Shown piece after piece: positions 1 through 7,897 of a stretch of 64,000 bases of DNA (position 1 is its first letter; the number at the start of each line of letters is the position of its first letter). The notes below the pieces were generated by a model, which worked only from the letters and a program-made list of their open reading frames with translations, made no database searches and was not told where the DNA came from. The stretch is taken from NCBI GenBank assembly GCA_965276635.1, contig CBDIBC010000005.1, forward strand, positions 1,736,001-1,800,000, read 5' to 3'. Source of the stretch: CBDIBC01 sp965276635 (GTDB lineage: Bacteria; Actinomycetota; Acidimicrobiia; Acidimicrobiales; Palsa-688). Position numbers and translations under genes: made by a program.

Positions 1-212
1 GGCATGGCGAGCACGTCGCTCTCCTGCACTCGGCTGAACCCGTCGATGGCCGAACCATCGAAGGTCATGCCCTCTTCGAGCGCGTTCTCCAGCTCGGCGG
101 GTGTGATGTTGAACGACTTGGCCACGCCGAGGACATCGGTGAACCACAGTTGGATGAACCGGATGCCGCGCTCTTCGACGGTCCGCAGCACGTAGTCCTG
201 TTGGCGTTCCAT
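1..212 (-). CDS. Glutamine synthetase, GSI-like, N-terminal fragment cut by window edge
   Basis: Read on the minus strand from the ATG at 210-212, this encodes the N-terminal ~70 residues of a type I glutamine synthetase-like protein. It begins MERQQDYVLRTVEERGIRF and contains FTDVLGVAKSF and the family motif MTFDGSAIDGFSRVQESD. These match the beta-grasp N-terminal domain of GSI enzymes, which make glutamine from glutamate, ammonia and ATP. The rest lies outside the window, so active-site residues cannot be checked. It is divergent from glnII (351-1355) across a 138-bp intergenic region. It is distinct from the glnA at 4801, so the window holds three glutamine synthetase genes. GSI-like paralogues can instead be gamma-glutamylpolyamine synthetases. 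Confidence 0.85.
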   Translation of the reverse strand, partial: MERQQDYVLRTVEERGIRFIQLWFTDVLGVAKSFNITPAELENALEEGMTFDGSAIDGFSRVQESDVLAM

Positions 213-295
213 TCCCTGCCACGATAGAGCCTTGGGCCGGTCCCATCCTTCGGCTCGCCCGTTCAGGTGCAGGTCAGGCGGGTGCATGTCACACA

Positions 296-310
296 CTGTT
301 CACAGAACAG
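296..310. promoter_or_regulatory. 15-bp palindrome between divergent glutamine synthetase genes
   Basis: CTGTTC-ACA-GAACAG is a perfect 6-3-6 inverted repeat in the shared promoter region of the leftward GSI-like gene and glnII. Just upstream, GTCAC (288-292) and TTCAC (299-303) are separated by 6 bp, loosely like an actinobacterial GlnR site, but the GAAAC half is absent. An operator is inferred; the regulator is unknown. Confidence 0.35.
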
Positions 311-350
311 GCTGTCTTTGACGCAACCGCGCATGGCAGGTTGTACAGCC

Positions 351-1355
351 ATGACGATCAAGGCCGAATACATCTGGATCGACGGCACCGAACCGACTCC
401 GTTGCTGCGGTCGAAGACCAAGGTGATCACTGGCACCCCGACCGAGCTGCCGATCTGGGGTTTCGACGGGTCGAGCACCAATCAGGCGCCGGGCAAGGCG
501 TCGGACTGCGTGCTCAAGCCGGTGTTCTCCTGCCCCGACCCCATTCGGGGTTCCGACCACCTGCTGGTCATGTGCGAGGTGCTCTACACCGACATGACTC
601 CGCACCAGACGAACACGCGCGCCGCGCTGGCCGCCGTGGAGGGGAAGTACTCGGCGCAGGAGCCGCTGTTCGGTATCGAACAGGAGTACACCATGTTCAA
701 GGGCAGCCGCCCTCTGGGCTTCCCCGACGCCGGCGGCTACCCCGGTCCCCAGGGTCCGTACTACTGCGGCGTGGGTCAGGACGACATCTACGGCCGGCCC
801 CTGGTGGAGGCCCACCTCGATGCCTGTCTGAACGCCGGGATCAGCCTGTCGGGTATCAACGCCGAGGTCATGCCCGGCCAATGGGAGTTCCAGGTCGGCC
901 CGCTGCCGCCTCTCGCCGTGTCCGACCAGATGTGGGTGGCTCGTTGGCTGTTGCACCGGCTGGGGGAGGACTTCGGCATCTCCATCACCCTCGACGCCAA
1001 GCCGGTGCGCGGCGACTGGAACGGTGCCGGCGCCCACACCAACTTCTCCACCCAGGCCATGCGGAGCTCCTACGACGCGGTGGTCAAGGCGGCCGAGGCC
1101 CTCGGCAAACGGGCCGACGAGCACGTAGCCCACTACGGCGAGGGCATCGAGCATCGCCTGACCGGTCTGCACGAGACGGCCCCGTGGAACGAGTACACCT
1201 ACGGCGTGTCCGATCGGGGCGCGTCGGTGCGGATCCCGTGGCAGGTCGAGGCGGACCGGAAGGGCTATCTCGAGGATCGCCGTCCGAACGCCAACTGCGA
1301 CCCCTACACGGTGACCCGCCTGATCGTCGAGACGTGCTGCGAGGCGCTGGCCTGA
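351..1355 (+). CDS. glnII: Glutamine synthetase type II (eukaryotic-type GSII)
   Basis: A 334-residue GSII enzyme condensing glutamate and ammonia to glutamine with ATP; family members are about 330-360 residues. Visible motifs are WGFDGSSTNQA near the N-terminus, FGIEQEYTMF (metal-binding Glu-x-Glu), MPGQWEFQVGP, RGDWNGAGAHTNFST and NEYTYGVSDRGASVRIP. The ATG at 351 (MTIKAEYIWIDG) is chosen because homology begins there; the frame stays open upstream to 267 without similarity, and an ATG at 333 is an alternative. GSII enzymes lack the adenylylation loop, so this one would not be controlled by GlnE, unlike the GlnA at 4801. It is divergent from another glutamine synthetase gene and shares a promoter region with it. 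Confidence 0.95.
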   Translation: MTIKAEYIWIDGTEPTPLLRSKTKVITGTPTELPIWGFDGSSTNQAPGKASDCVLKPVFSCPDPIRGSDHLLVMCEVLYTDMTPHQTNTRAALAAVEGKYSAQEPLFGIEQEYTMFKGSRPLGFPDAGGYPGPQGPYYCGVGQDDIYGRPLVEAHLDACLNAGISLSGINAEVMPGQWEFQVGPLPPLAVSDQMWVARWLLHRLGEDFGISITLDAKPVRGDWNGAGAHTNFSTQAMRSSYDAVVKAAEALGKRADEHVAHYGEGIEHRLTGLHETAPWNEYTYGVSDRGASVRIPWQVEADRKGYLEDRRPNANCDPYTVTRLIVETCCEALA

Positions 1356-1408
1356 TTCGCAGGCAGCCCGTCGAGCCGTCGACAGGCGGCCGGCCGTAAG
1401 CTCGCACC

Positions 1409-2167
1409 ATGGGTTCTCGGCGTGGGCGATCGCTGCTGGCGGTGACGGCCGGCGTGGTCGTGCCGCTGGCGGTCGCCACCGGGTGGATACCCCTCCGGGT
1501 GCACCACCCGACCGTCGATGTGGCCCTGGCGCTGGTGGCCGTGGTCACTGCACTCGGTGTGTCTCGGCGCCGCCCTGCCGTCACGGTCGGTGCCGTGGTT
1601 GCCGGCCTGGGTTTCGCCTACTTCGACACCCGGCCCTTCGATCGCTTCGCCGTGTCGAAGAGCAGCGACCTGGCCACGGCGGTGATGCTGGTCGTCGTCG
1701 GCGCCATCACCGGCGAGCTCGCCTTGCGGGTGGCCCGCCAGCGCGATCCGGCGGCGGGTGACCTGGCCTGGATCCGCGGCGCGGCATCACAGCTGGCCAG
1801 TGGTGAGGAGCTGGTGGTCATGCTGGCCTCGGTGGCGGACGAGCTCACACGCCTCCTGGGCCTGGCCGCGTGCACGTTCGACGCCGACCCGGTGCCGCCG
1901 GACCGGGCCTGCGTGGCCCGCGACGGTGCGATCGAATCGCCGGCCGGCGGCGGTGTCGTGGTCGGCCTGCCGGTGTGGGGTCAGGGTCACCAGCTCGGCC
2001 ATTTCGCCCTGCGGCCCACGCCCGGCGTCCCGTTGCCTCGTCACCAACTGCTCGTGGCGGTCACCATCGCCGATCAGGTGGGCGCAGCCCTGTTCGCCCA
2101 GGCTCCGCCGATCCCGGGGGCGGCGGAAAGGCCGGCGCCGACACCGCACCTGCGGGTGATCCCCTGA
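1409..2167 (+). CDS. DUF4118 (KdpD-like) membrane protein with GAF-like C-terminus
   Basis: A 252-residue protein. Roughly residues 8-105 hold hydrophobic segments and the pattern LGFAYFDTRPFDRFAVSKSS, typical of the four-helix DUF4118 module found in KdpD-type sensor kinases. The remainder (residues 115-235) is a soluble region with helix-strand alternation that could be a GAF-type sensor. No histidine-kinase, GGDEF or other output domain is present, so this is a stand-alone sensor fragment or a partner of another protein. It follows glnII by 53 bp in the same direction and may be cotranscribed. The ending is Pro/Ala-rich. The role is unknown. Confidence 0.75.
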   Translation: MGSRRGRSLLAVTAGVVVPLAVATGWIPLRVHHPTVDVALALVAVVTALGVSRRRPAVTVGAVVAGLGFAYFDTRPFDRFAVSKSSDLATAVMLVVVGAITGELALRVARQRDPAAGDLAWIRGAASQLASGEELVVMLASVADELTRLLGLAACTFDADPVPPDRACVARDGAIESPAGGGVVVGLPVWGQGHQLGHFALRPTPGVPLPRHQLLVAVTIADQVGAALFAQAPPIPGAAERPAPTPHLRVIP

Positions 2168-2231
2168 TCCGCTGCAGCCCAACCGCTGGCGTTTGCTCTA
2201 CCACGACCACCCCCGACGATCCTGACCGCTC

Positions 2232-4649
2232 CTATGAGGCCGCGGTCCGGCCGGCCTTGGTGCTCAACAGCTCATAGCGCGGGTTCAACATGGCCAGCCG
2301 GCCCTGGTGCACGCCGATGGCGCCTTCGGCGACCAGGCGGGTGCCGGGCTCGAGGCCGGGGACGGTCCGCCGGCCGAGGAAGACGATGGTCAGCGCCCCC
2401 GACGCGTCGACCAGCTTGCACTCAAAGGTGGGCACGCCGGCCACCGGCTGGATGCGTACCTCCCGGATGCGCCCGGCGACGCGGGTGCGCTGGCGGTGGG
2501 TGACCGCACCGAGCGGCGTGGTGCCCGGGACGTCGGGCGTGGCGTCGACCGGTGCCACCGGGCGGGGCACGAATGTCGGCTCGGGGCGGGGCGCCGGACG
2601 GCGCATCAGGTCGAGGATGTCACGACGGCGCTCCAGCAGGTTGCGCACGTTGAACGGGGCGATGGTGGCGCTGACGTTGGGGACCTGGGTGACGGCGGCG
2701 ACGATCCGGTCGGCGGTGTGGTCGTGGAGCAGCCGGCTAGCCACCCCGCGGTAGGCGCGGCGGGGCAGCACCATCAGCACCTCGGTCTGCCCGTCGGCGG
2801 CCAGATCGGAGGCCAGCTCGGTAGCCGCTCGGGCCAGGCGACGGTCGGGGCACTCGATGACATCCAGGGGGACCTTCCCCAGGCCCAGGCGGGTCCACGC
2901 CGCCGACAGCCGCGTCGCTCCCGCGTCGTCGGTGAGGAAATGGACGGCCCGCAGCTCCTTGCCCAGGGCCAGCGAGCGGGCCAGCTGGAGGGCTCGCGCC
3001 GTGGCCAGGTCGATGCGGTCGACGAGGACGAGCACGACCTGGTGGCGGAGCGTCGGGGCCTCGACGGCGGCGGTGGCGCCACCCTCGGCCAGGATCTCCT
3101 TCTCGGCCTGGTAGCGACGGTGGGTGCGGGCCAGGCCCAGCACGAGCAGGGGGATGACGACCACGACCAGCCACGCGCCGCGGGTGAACTCGGTCACGAC
3201 GAAGATGGCGGTCACCACCGCGGAGAGGACGAAGGCGCTCCCGTTCACGACGAGGCCCCGGCGCCGTTGCGGCCCGGGGTGGCGGGCGTGGTAGGCGGTC
3301 ATGCCGGCGCCGGCCATGGTGAAGCCGGTGAACACCGTCGTGGCGTAGAGGGGGATGAGGCTGGTGACGCGGGCTCGGGTGGCGACGAGCAGCACGATCG
3401 ACAGGGCCGCCAGCGCGAAGACGCCGTTCGAGTAGACGAGGCGATGACCACGCGTGGTCAGGGGTCGGGGCAGGTAGGAGTCCTGGGCGATGAAGCTGAC
3501 GAGCAGTGGGAAGCCGTTGAAACTGGTGTTGGCGCCCAGGATCAGGATCAGCGCGGTCGACAGCTGCAGCGAGTAATACGGGATGGCGGCGAGCGGCCCG
3601 GCGCCGAACACCTGACGGCCGATCTGCGACAGCGCAGTGGGGGTCCCGGATGTGTACGGCAGGGCGTGGGTCACGGCAGCGAGGATCGAGACGGTGAGGA
3701 AGAGTGCGCCGAGGATGGTCGCCATGAACAGCAGGGTCTGGCGGGCGTTGCGCACCTGCGGTTCCTTGAAGACGGTCACCGCGTTGGAGATCGCCTCCAT
3801 CCCGGTCATGGCCGAGCCGCCGTTGGCGAACGCCCTGAGGAACACGAAGACGGCTGCGCCCAGCAGCAGGCCGCCGCCGCTGTGGCCGATCTTGATCGTG
3901 TGCGGATGGGGCGGGATGTGCCCCAGGCCTCCCGTGACCGCCGTGTGGATCACCGCGCCGACGGCCAGCGTGGCCATGCTGGCCAAGAACCAGTAGGTGG
4001 GAACGGCGAACACCCGGCCGGCCTCCCGGATCCCCCGGAGGTTCCCGTACGTCAGCAGCACCACGAAGAGCACCGCCAGCTCGACCGGGTAGCGCGACAG
4101 GGCGGGGAACGCCGAGATGATGGCGTCCACGCCTGCGGCGATCGACACGGCCACGGTCAGGACATAGCTGCACAGCAGGGCCGCCCCCGGGATCTGGGCC
4201 GTGGTGTAGCCGAAGTTCTCCCGGCTGACCACGTACGAACCACCCGACACCGGGTAGGCGGCCACCACCCCCCGGTAGCAGAGGCACACGACGCCGAGGA
4301 CCACGAGCAACAGGAGGCTCACCGGCGTGATGAGGGCGAAGGCGGCCACCCCGGCGGCCGGCAGCAGGATGGTGAGCACCGACTCGCTGGCGTACGCCGC
4401 GGATGACATGACGTCGGAGGACAGGACGGCCAGGGCCACCGGTTTGCCCAGTCGCTCGCCCTCCGCTTCGTCGCTGACGATCGGCGGCCCGAGCAGCTTG
4501 CGTTTCAGCTTGTAGCCAGTGGTCTCCGGCAGGTCCGGGGCGGTGCCTGGCGAGGTCCGCTCCGGACGGGACCAGCGAGGCGGCAGGGGTCCAGCCGCGA
4601 CGCCCGTACCCGGGTGGTCGCCGTCGGTGGGGTACGTTCGGTCGGCCAT
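2232..4649 (-). CDS. APC-superfamily permease fused to C-terminal OB-fold domain
   Basis: An 805-residue protein. Residues ~40-520 are a 12-helix APC-type amino-acid/cation permease, with the hallmark SSDVMSSAAYASESVLTILL at the first helix, NPxxG-like FNGFPLLVSFIAQDSYLPR, and many hydrophobic stretches. Next is a cytoplasmic region of Rossmann/USP-like character (VVLVLVDRIDLATARAL; VLMVLPRRAYRGVASRLLHD). The last ~90 residues (RVAGRIREVRIQPVAGVPTF...LVAEGAIGVHQGRLAMLNPRYEL) look like an OB fold. In many actinobacteria the permease and the OB-fold protein are separate genes in one neighbourhood with TrkA-type potassium proteins; here they are one chain. The ATG at 4649 (MADRTYPTDG) is preferred over the upstream extension, which runs into the glnA promoter. 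The substrate is unknown. Confidence 0.82.
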   Translation of the reverse strand: MADRTYPTDGDHPGTGVAAGPLPPRWSRPERTSPGTAPDLPETTGYKLKRKLLGPPIVSDEAEGERLGKPVALAVLSSDVMSSAAYASESVLTILLPAAGVAAFALITPVSLLLLVVLGVVCLCYRGVVAAYPVSGGSYVVSRENFGYTTAQIPGAALLCSYVLTVAVSIAAGVDAIISAFPALSRYPVELAVLFVVLLTYGNLRGIREAGRVFAVPTYWFLASMATLAVGAVIHTAVTGGLGHIPPHPHTIKIGHSGGGLLLGAAVFVFLRAFANGGSAMTGMEAISNAVTVFKEPQVRNARQTLLFMATILGALFLTVSILAAVTHALPYTSGTPTALSQIGRQVFGAGPLAAIPYYSLQLSTALILILGANTSFNGFPLLVSFIAQDSYLPRPLTTRGHRLVYSNGVFALAALSIVLLVATRARVTSLIPLYATTVFTGFTMAGAGMTAYHARHPGPQRRRGLVVNGSAFVLSAVVTAIFVVTEFTRGAWLVVVVIPLLVLGLARTHRRYQAEKEILAEGGATAAVEAPTLRHQVVLVLVDRIDLATARALQLARSLALGKELRAVHFLTDDAGATRLSAAWTRLGLGKVPLDVIECPDRRLARAATELASDLAADGQTEVLMVLPRRAYRGVASRLLHDHTADRIVAAVTQVPNVSATIAPFNVRNLLERRRDILDLMRRPAPRPEPTFVPRPVAPVDATPDVPGTTPLGAVTHRQRTRVAGRIREVRIQPVAGVPTFECKLVDASGALTIVFLGRRTVPGLEPGTRLVAEGAIGVHQGRLAMLNPRYELLSTKAGRTAAS

Positions 4650-4800
4650 CGCCAGCAGTGTAGGAGGGACCTGCGACGCGCCCCTGACGTGAGGCACCGG
4701 TCGGCTCGAGGCACTCGTGGTCGCCGCCACCAGATGGCCCCCTCGCGGGCGGTCTGCAAAACTCCGGATCATCGGCCGACGGTTGCGAAGGAGCACGACG

Positions 4801-6231
4801 ATGGCGTACACCAGGCGCACCCCTGAGGAGGTCTTGGCCCTCGTGCAGAGCGAGGGTATCGAGATCATCGACTTCCGGTTCTCGGACCTGCCCGGCCTCA
4901 TGCAACATTACTCGATGCCCGCCCACGAGCTGACCATCGACAGCTTCGAGGACGGATCAGGCTTCGACGGCTCGTCCATCCGCGGGTTCCAGGAGATCCA
5001 GGAGTCGGACATGCTCTTGGTCCCCGACCCGAACACCGCAGTCGTCGACCCGTTCCGTCAGCACCGGACGCTGAACCTGAACTGCTTCGTGCGGGATCCC
5101 GTGACTGGGGATTCGTACAGCCGCGATCCCCGCTACATCGCCAAGAAGGCGGAGGAGTACCTGGTGACGACCGGGATCGCCGACACCGCCTACTTCGGGC
5201 CCGAGGCGGAGTTCTTCATCTTCGACGACATCAGGTTCGACCAGAACTCACACGAGGGCTTTTATCACATCGATTCGGTGGAGGGCATCTGGAACACCGG
5301 CCGCCAGGAGAACCCCAACCTGGGTTTCAAGCCGCGTCACAAGGAGGGGTACTTTCCCATCCCACCGATGGATCATTATCAGGATCTGCGTTCGGAGATG
5401 ATCCTGGAGATGGAGCGACTGGGCATCGAGATCGAGATCCAGCACCACGAGGTGGGGACCGCCGGGCAAGCCGAGATCGACATGCGCTTCGACACCCTTG
5501 CAGCCATGGCGGACAAGCTCATGCTCTACAAGTACGTCGTCAAGAGCGTGGCCCGAGCCCACAACCTGACGGCCACGTTCATGCCCAAGCCTCTCTACGG
5601 CGACAACGGTTCGGGCATGCACGTCCACTCGTCGCTGTGGAAGGGCGGTGACCCGCTGTTCTACTCGGAGATGGGGTACGCCGGGTTGTCGGACATCGGC
5701 CGCTGGTACATCGGCGGCCTGCTCAAGCATGCCGCCGCGGTGCTGGCCTTCGCCGCGCCGACGACGAACAGCTACAAGCGTCTGGTGCCTGGGTACGAGG
5801 CGCCGGTGAACCTGGTCTATTCGCAGCGGAACCGCTCGGCCGCGTGCCGCATACCGCTGTACTCCACCAGTCCGAAGGCCAAGCGGGTCGAGTTCCGCTG
5901 CCCGGATCCATCGTGCAACCCCTACCTGGCCTTCGCCGCCATCCTCATGGCCGGCCTCGACGGGGTGCAGAACAAGATCGAGCCGCCCGACCCGGTGGAC
6001 AAGGATCTCTACGACCTCCCGCCAGAAGAGTTGTCCAAAGTGCCGACGGTCCCGGCGTCGTTGGACGAGTCCCTGCGCGCCCTGGAGGACGACAACGACT
6101 TCCTCCGCGCCGGCGGGGTGTTCACCGACGACCTCATCGAAACGTGGATCGCCTACAAGCGGGCCCACGAGATCGATCCCGTGCGCCTCCGCCCCCACCC
6201 CTGGGAGTTCATGCTCTACTACGACATTTAG
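4801..6231 (+). CDS. glnA: Glutamine synthetase type I
   Basis: A 476-residue dodecameric GSI catalysing ATP-dependent glutamine synthesis. Motifs in order: GFDGSSIRGFQEIQESDM (N-terminal loop), YFGPEAEFFIFD (metal-binding Glu pair), PKPLYGDNGSGMHVHSS (ATP/glutamate loop), RLVPGYEAPVNLVYSQRNRS (Glu flap and Arg), and DLYDLPPEEL, whose tyrosine is the adenylylation target of GlnE (encoded at 41895-44600). The start at 4801 (MAYTRRTPEEVL) follows a clear GAAGGAG ribosome-binding site at about 4785-4791; the open frame runs further upstream. The last eight codons (FMLYYDI and stop) lie inside the 27-bp attachment core of the integrated element, which leaves the enzyme intact. The integrase gene overlaps its stop codon on the opposite strand. 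Confidence 0.97.
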   Translation: MAYTRRTPEEVLALVQSEGIEIIDFRFSDLPGLMQHYSMPAHELTIDSFEDGSGFDGSSIRGFQEIQESDMLLVPDPNTAVVDPFRQHRTLNLNCFVRDPVTGDSYSRDPRYIAKKAEEYLVTTGIADTAYFGPEAEFFIFDDIRFDQNSHEGFYHIDSVEGIWNTGRQENPNLGFKPRHKEGYFPIPPMDHYQDLRSEMILEMERLGIEIEIQHHEVGTAGQAEIDMRFDTLAAMADKLMLYKYVVKSVARAHNLTATFMPKPLYGDNGSGMHVHSSLWKGGDPLFYSEMGYAGLSDIGRWYIGGLLKHAAAVLAFAAPTTNSYKRLVPGYEAPVNLVYSQRNRSAACRIPLYSTSPKAKRVEFRCPDPSCNPYLAFAAILMAGLDGVQNKIEPPDPVDKDLYDLPPEELSKVPTVPASLDESLRALEDDNDFLRAGGVFTDDLIETWIAYKRAHEIDPVRLRPHPWEFMLYYDI

Positions 6232-6233
6232 CC
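6207..6233. repeat. Attachment site attL core (27-bp direct repeat)
   Basis: GTTCATGCTCTACTACGACA followed by TTTAGCC is identical at 33171-33197. It encodes the C-terminal FMLYYDI and stop of GlnA, and on the other strand supplies the TAA stop (6228-6230) of the integrase. Flanking bases differ immediately on both sides (A versus C to the left, T versus G to the right), so the repeat is exactly delimited. Confidence 0.93.
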
Positions 6234-7367
6234 TCTGAGCTGCGGTTTTACCCCCTCTGAGCCCGATCCTGACACAGTTCTGACACAAGAATCTGCAGCA
6301 CTGAGCGCGTCATCGACCGCGAAGCGGGTCCGATCGCGCTCGTCGGGGAAGAGGTGGCCGTAGGTGTCGAGGGTCGTCTTGGCGGATGCGTGACCGAGCC
6401 GGACCTGGATGACTTTGACCGACGCGCCGGAGCGGATGAGCGTCGAGGCGTAGAAGTGGCGGAGGTCGTGGGGGGTCGCCCATGCGGGCAGCCCCGCCCG
6501 AGTGCGGGCGGTGGCGAACATGGCGGAGAACGGGAACTGCTGGATGGGGCCGCCTCGCTCGTTGGTGAAGATGACGCCGAGCTCAGGCTCGGCCGGCCAG
6601 GAGCGCATGTGGGATGCGATGGCCTCGCCCACCGTCTCGGGAAGCGGGATCGACCGGTACGACGAGTGGGTCTTCGGCGGCCCATGGTGGACACCGACGC
6701 CGCGCTCGCGCACCAGCTGCCGGTCGATGCGAACCTCTCGGCGCAGGAACTCGATGCGATCCGCGGTGAGGCCGAACAGCTCCCCGCAGCGAAGACCGAG
6801 CCCCGCCGCGGTCAGGATGGCGGCCCGATACCGCTCGGGGACAGTGTCTGCGAGCGCCAACACGTGTTCCGCCGAGAGGACGTCGTCTACCCCGGAGGTC
6901 GAACGGGCGACCGGCAGCCGGACGCCGACGCACGGGGTCTGGGCGATCACCCGGTCCCGCACGGCGGCACGGAACACTGCAACGACACGGCCGTAGACCA
7001 CCGTCAGCGTCGAGGGGGCGAGCGTCCGGCTGAGACTGCTGACCAACGCCTGGATCTCCGTCGGCCGGATCGAGCCGAGCGGGCGGTCGCCGAGGTGGGG
7101 GTAGACGTGGAGCCGCAGCTGCAGCTCGACTGCCACCACCGTGGCCGCCCGATGGAGCTGGATCGTCCGCCATGCCTCCGCGTACTCCGTGAAGGTGACC
7201 TTGCCCGCAGCGGGGTCGACGTAGGCACCAGCCAGCTTGGCGTGCTCGATTGAAGCGAGGTGCCGCTGGGCGTCCACCCGTCGGGCGAAGTTCTTTGAGC
7301 GCGACGAGCCGTCCGGGGCACGCCATCGGGCCCTCCAGGTAGAGCCTTCCTTCGTGATGCTGGCCAT
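6228..7367 (-). CDS. int: Tyrosine recombinase / site-specific integrase
   Basis: A 379-residue integrase. Residues 1-60 form an AP2-like arm-binding region (MASITKEGSTWRARWRAPDG), residues ~60-150 a core-binding SAM-like domain, and the C-terminal half the catalytic domain. Visible catalytic residues are Arg in AAGLGLRCGELFGL, HDLRH in ATPHDLRHFYAS, LGH in VRLGHASAKTT, and the Tyr nucleophile in TLDTYGHLF. It should catalyse integration between attP and the glnA 3' end. The gene is the last of a leftward operon, starting directly after the excisionase stop codon (TAG-ATG). Its stop lies in the attachment core and overlaps the glnA stop. Length and residues suggest it is functional. Confidence 0.95.
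   Translation of the reverse strand: MASITKEGSTWRARWRAPDGSSRSKNFARRVDAQRHLASIEHAKLAGAYVDPAAGKVTFTEYAEAWRTIQLHRAATVVAVELQLRLHVYPHLGDRPLGSIRPTEIQALVSSLSRTLAPSTLTVVYGRVVAVFRAAVRDRVIAQTPCVGVRLPVARSTSGVDDVLSAEHVLALADTVPERYRAAILTAAGLGLRCGELFGLTADRIEFLRREVRIDRQLVRERGVGVHHGPPKTHSSYRSIPLPETVGEAIASHMRSWPAEPELGVIFTNERGGPIQQFPFSAMFATARTRAGLPAWATPHDLRHFYASTLIRSGASVKVIQVRLGHASAKTTLDTYGHLFPDERDRTRFAVDDALSAADSCVRTVSGSGSEGVKPQLRG
6266..6287 (+). repeat. Integrase arm-type repeats, left end
   Basis: Two 11-bp direct repeats, ATCCTGACACA (6266-6276) and GTTCTGACACA (6277-6287), lie 33 bp inside the left core. The same tandem (GTTCTGACACG, GTTCTGACACA) occurs at 33043-33064 inside the right end in the same orientation. 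Paired short direct repeats beside cores are typical arm-binding sites of tyrosine integrases; the role here is inferred. These lie within the 3' coding end of int. Confidence 0.7.
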
Positions 7368-7613
7368 CTACCCTGCACCTCCACTCAGGTTGTCGACCCA
7401 CTTGGCGACCTGTTTCGGGTCATATCTGAGGTGGCGCCCCACCCGAAAGCTCGGCGGCCCCGCACCCTTGTATCGCCATTGGTAGAGGGTGTCCACTGGC
7501 ACCCCGAGCAGCTGAGCGACGTCAATTGGCGTCAAGTATCGCTCTGGAAGGAGTCTATGCCCTTGGCTGCTTCTCCGGTCTCGTTCGGCTGTTTCCCATC
7601 GATTCTCCGTCAT
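7368..7613 (-). CDS. xis: Excisionase / MerR-type HTH protein
   Basis: An 81-residue DNA-binding protein. The core LTPIDVAQLLGVPVDTLYQW followed by RYKGAGPPSFRVGRHLRYDP and KQVAKWVDN is the HTH_17/excisionase winged-helix pattern, with an N-terminal ~25-residue charged tail. Such proteins bend attachment-site DNA and direct the integrase to excision. The start at 7613 (MTENRWETAERD) is chosen because it makes an ATGA overlap with the upstream 95-residue gene; a start at 7625 would add MEGT. It directly abuts int. Confidence 0.85.
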   Translation of the reverse strand: MTENRWETAERDRRSSQGHRLLPERYLTPIDVAQLLGVPVDTLYQWRYKGAGPPSFRVGRHLRYDPKQVAKWVDNLSGGAG

Positions 7614-7897
7614 GGTTCCCTCCAAGTGCCGTACCCGTCGAACGCAGCGCGTACCCAGGCACGGCGAAGGAGAGGGTCGTAACCGCCGGCTGCGATCGCG
7701 CCGTCAAGCAAGGACCGCCTGACCGACACTGCGAGCTCGTCGTCCGACACGTTGCCCGCCGCTGGCGCCCAGATGGTGATGTCGCCATCATCGACGATGG
7801 CTTCGAGTCCGCTGTGGTGGAGGAGGTCGGCGAGGTCTCGGCCGATGGGGCCGTGGACCACGACGATTCGTTGCGGTGAGGCATGGGTGGTATTCAT
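7610..7897 (-). CDS. Small protein of unknown function in transfer operon
   Basis: A 95-residue protein beginning MNTTHASPQRIVVVHGPIGR, acidic in the middle (IVDDGDITIWAPAAGNVSDD). No family was recognised. The ATG at 7897 follows an AAGGGA ribosome-binding site, and the stop forms an ATGA overlap with xis, both signs of a real gene. Its 5' 110 bp overlap the 3' end of the coupling-protein gene in another frame, so one of the two ends may be misjudged. Position between the transfer and excision genes suggests a mobility-related or regulatory role, but this is only contextual. Confidence 0.65.
   Translation of the reverse strand: MNTTHASPQRIVVVHGPIGRDLADLLHHSGLEAIVDDGDITIWAPAAGNVSDDELAVSVRRSLLDGAIAAGGYDPLLRRAWVRAAFDGYGTWREP

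Noticed and set aside
300..1172. Minus-strand open frame opposite glnII
   Set aside because: Shadow of glnII; composition is Arg/Gly/Val/His-rich with no family similarity.
2307..4406. Long plus-strand open frame of 699 codons
   Set aside because: It is the GC-skewed shadow of the APC permease gene on the other strand and has no start signal or recognisable domain.
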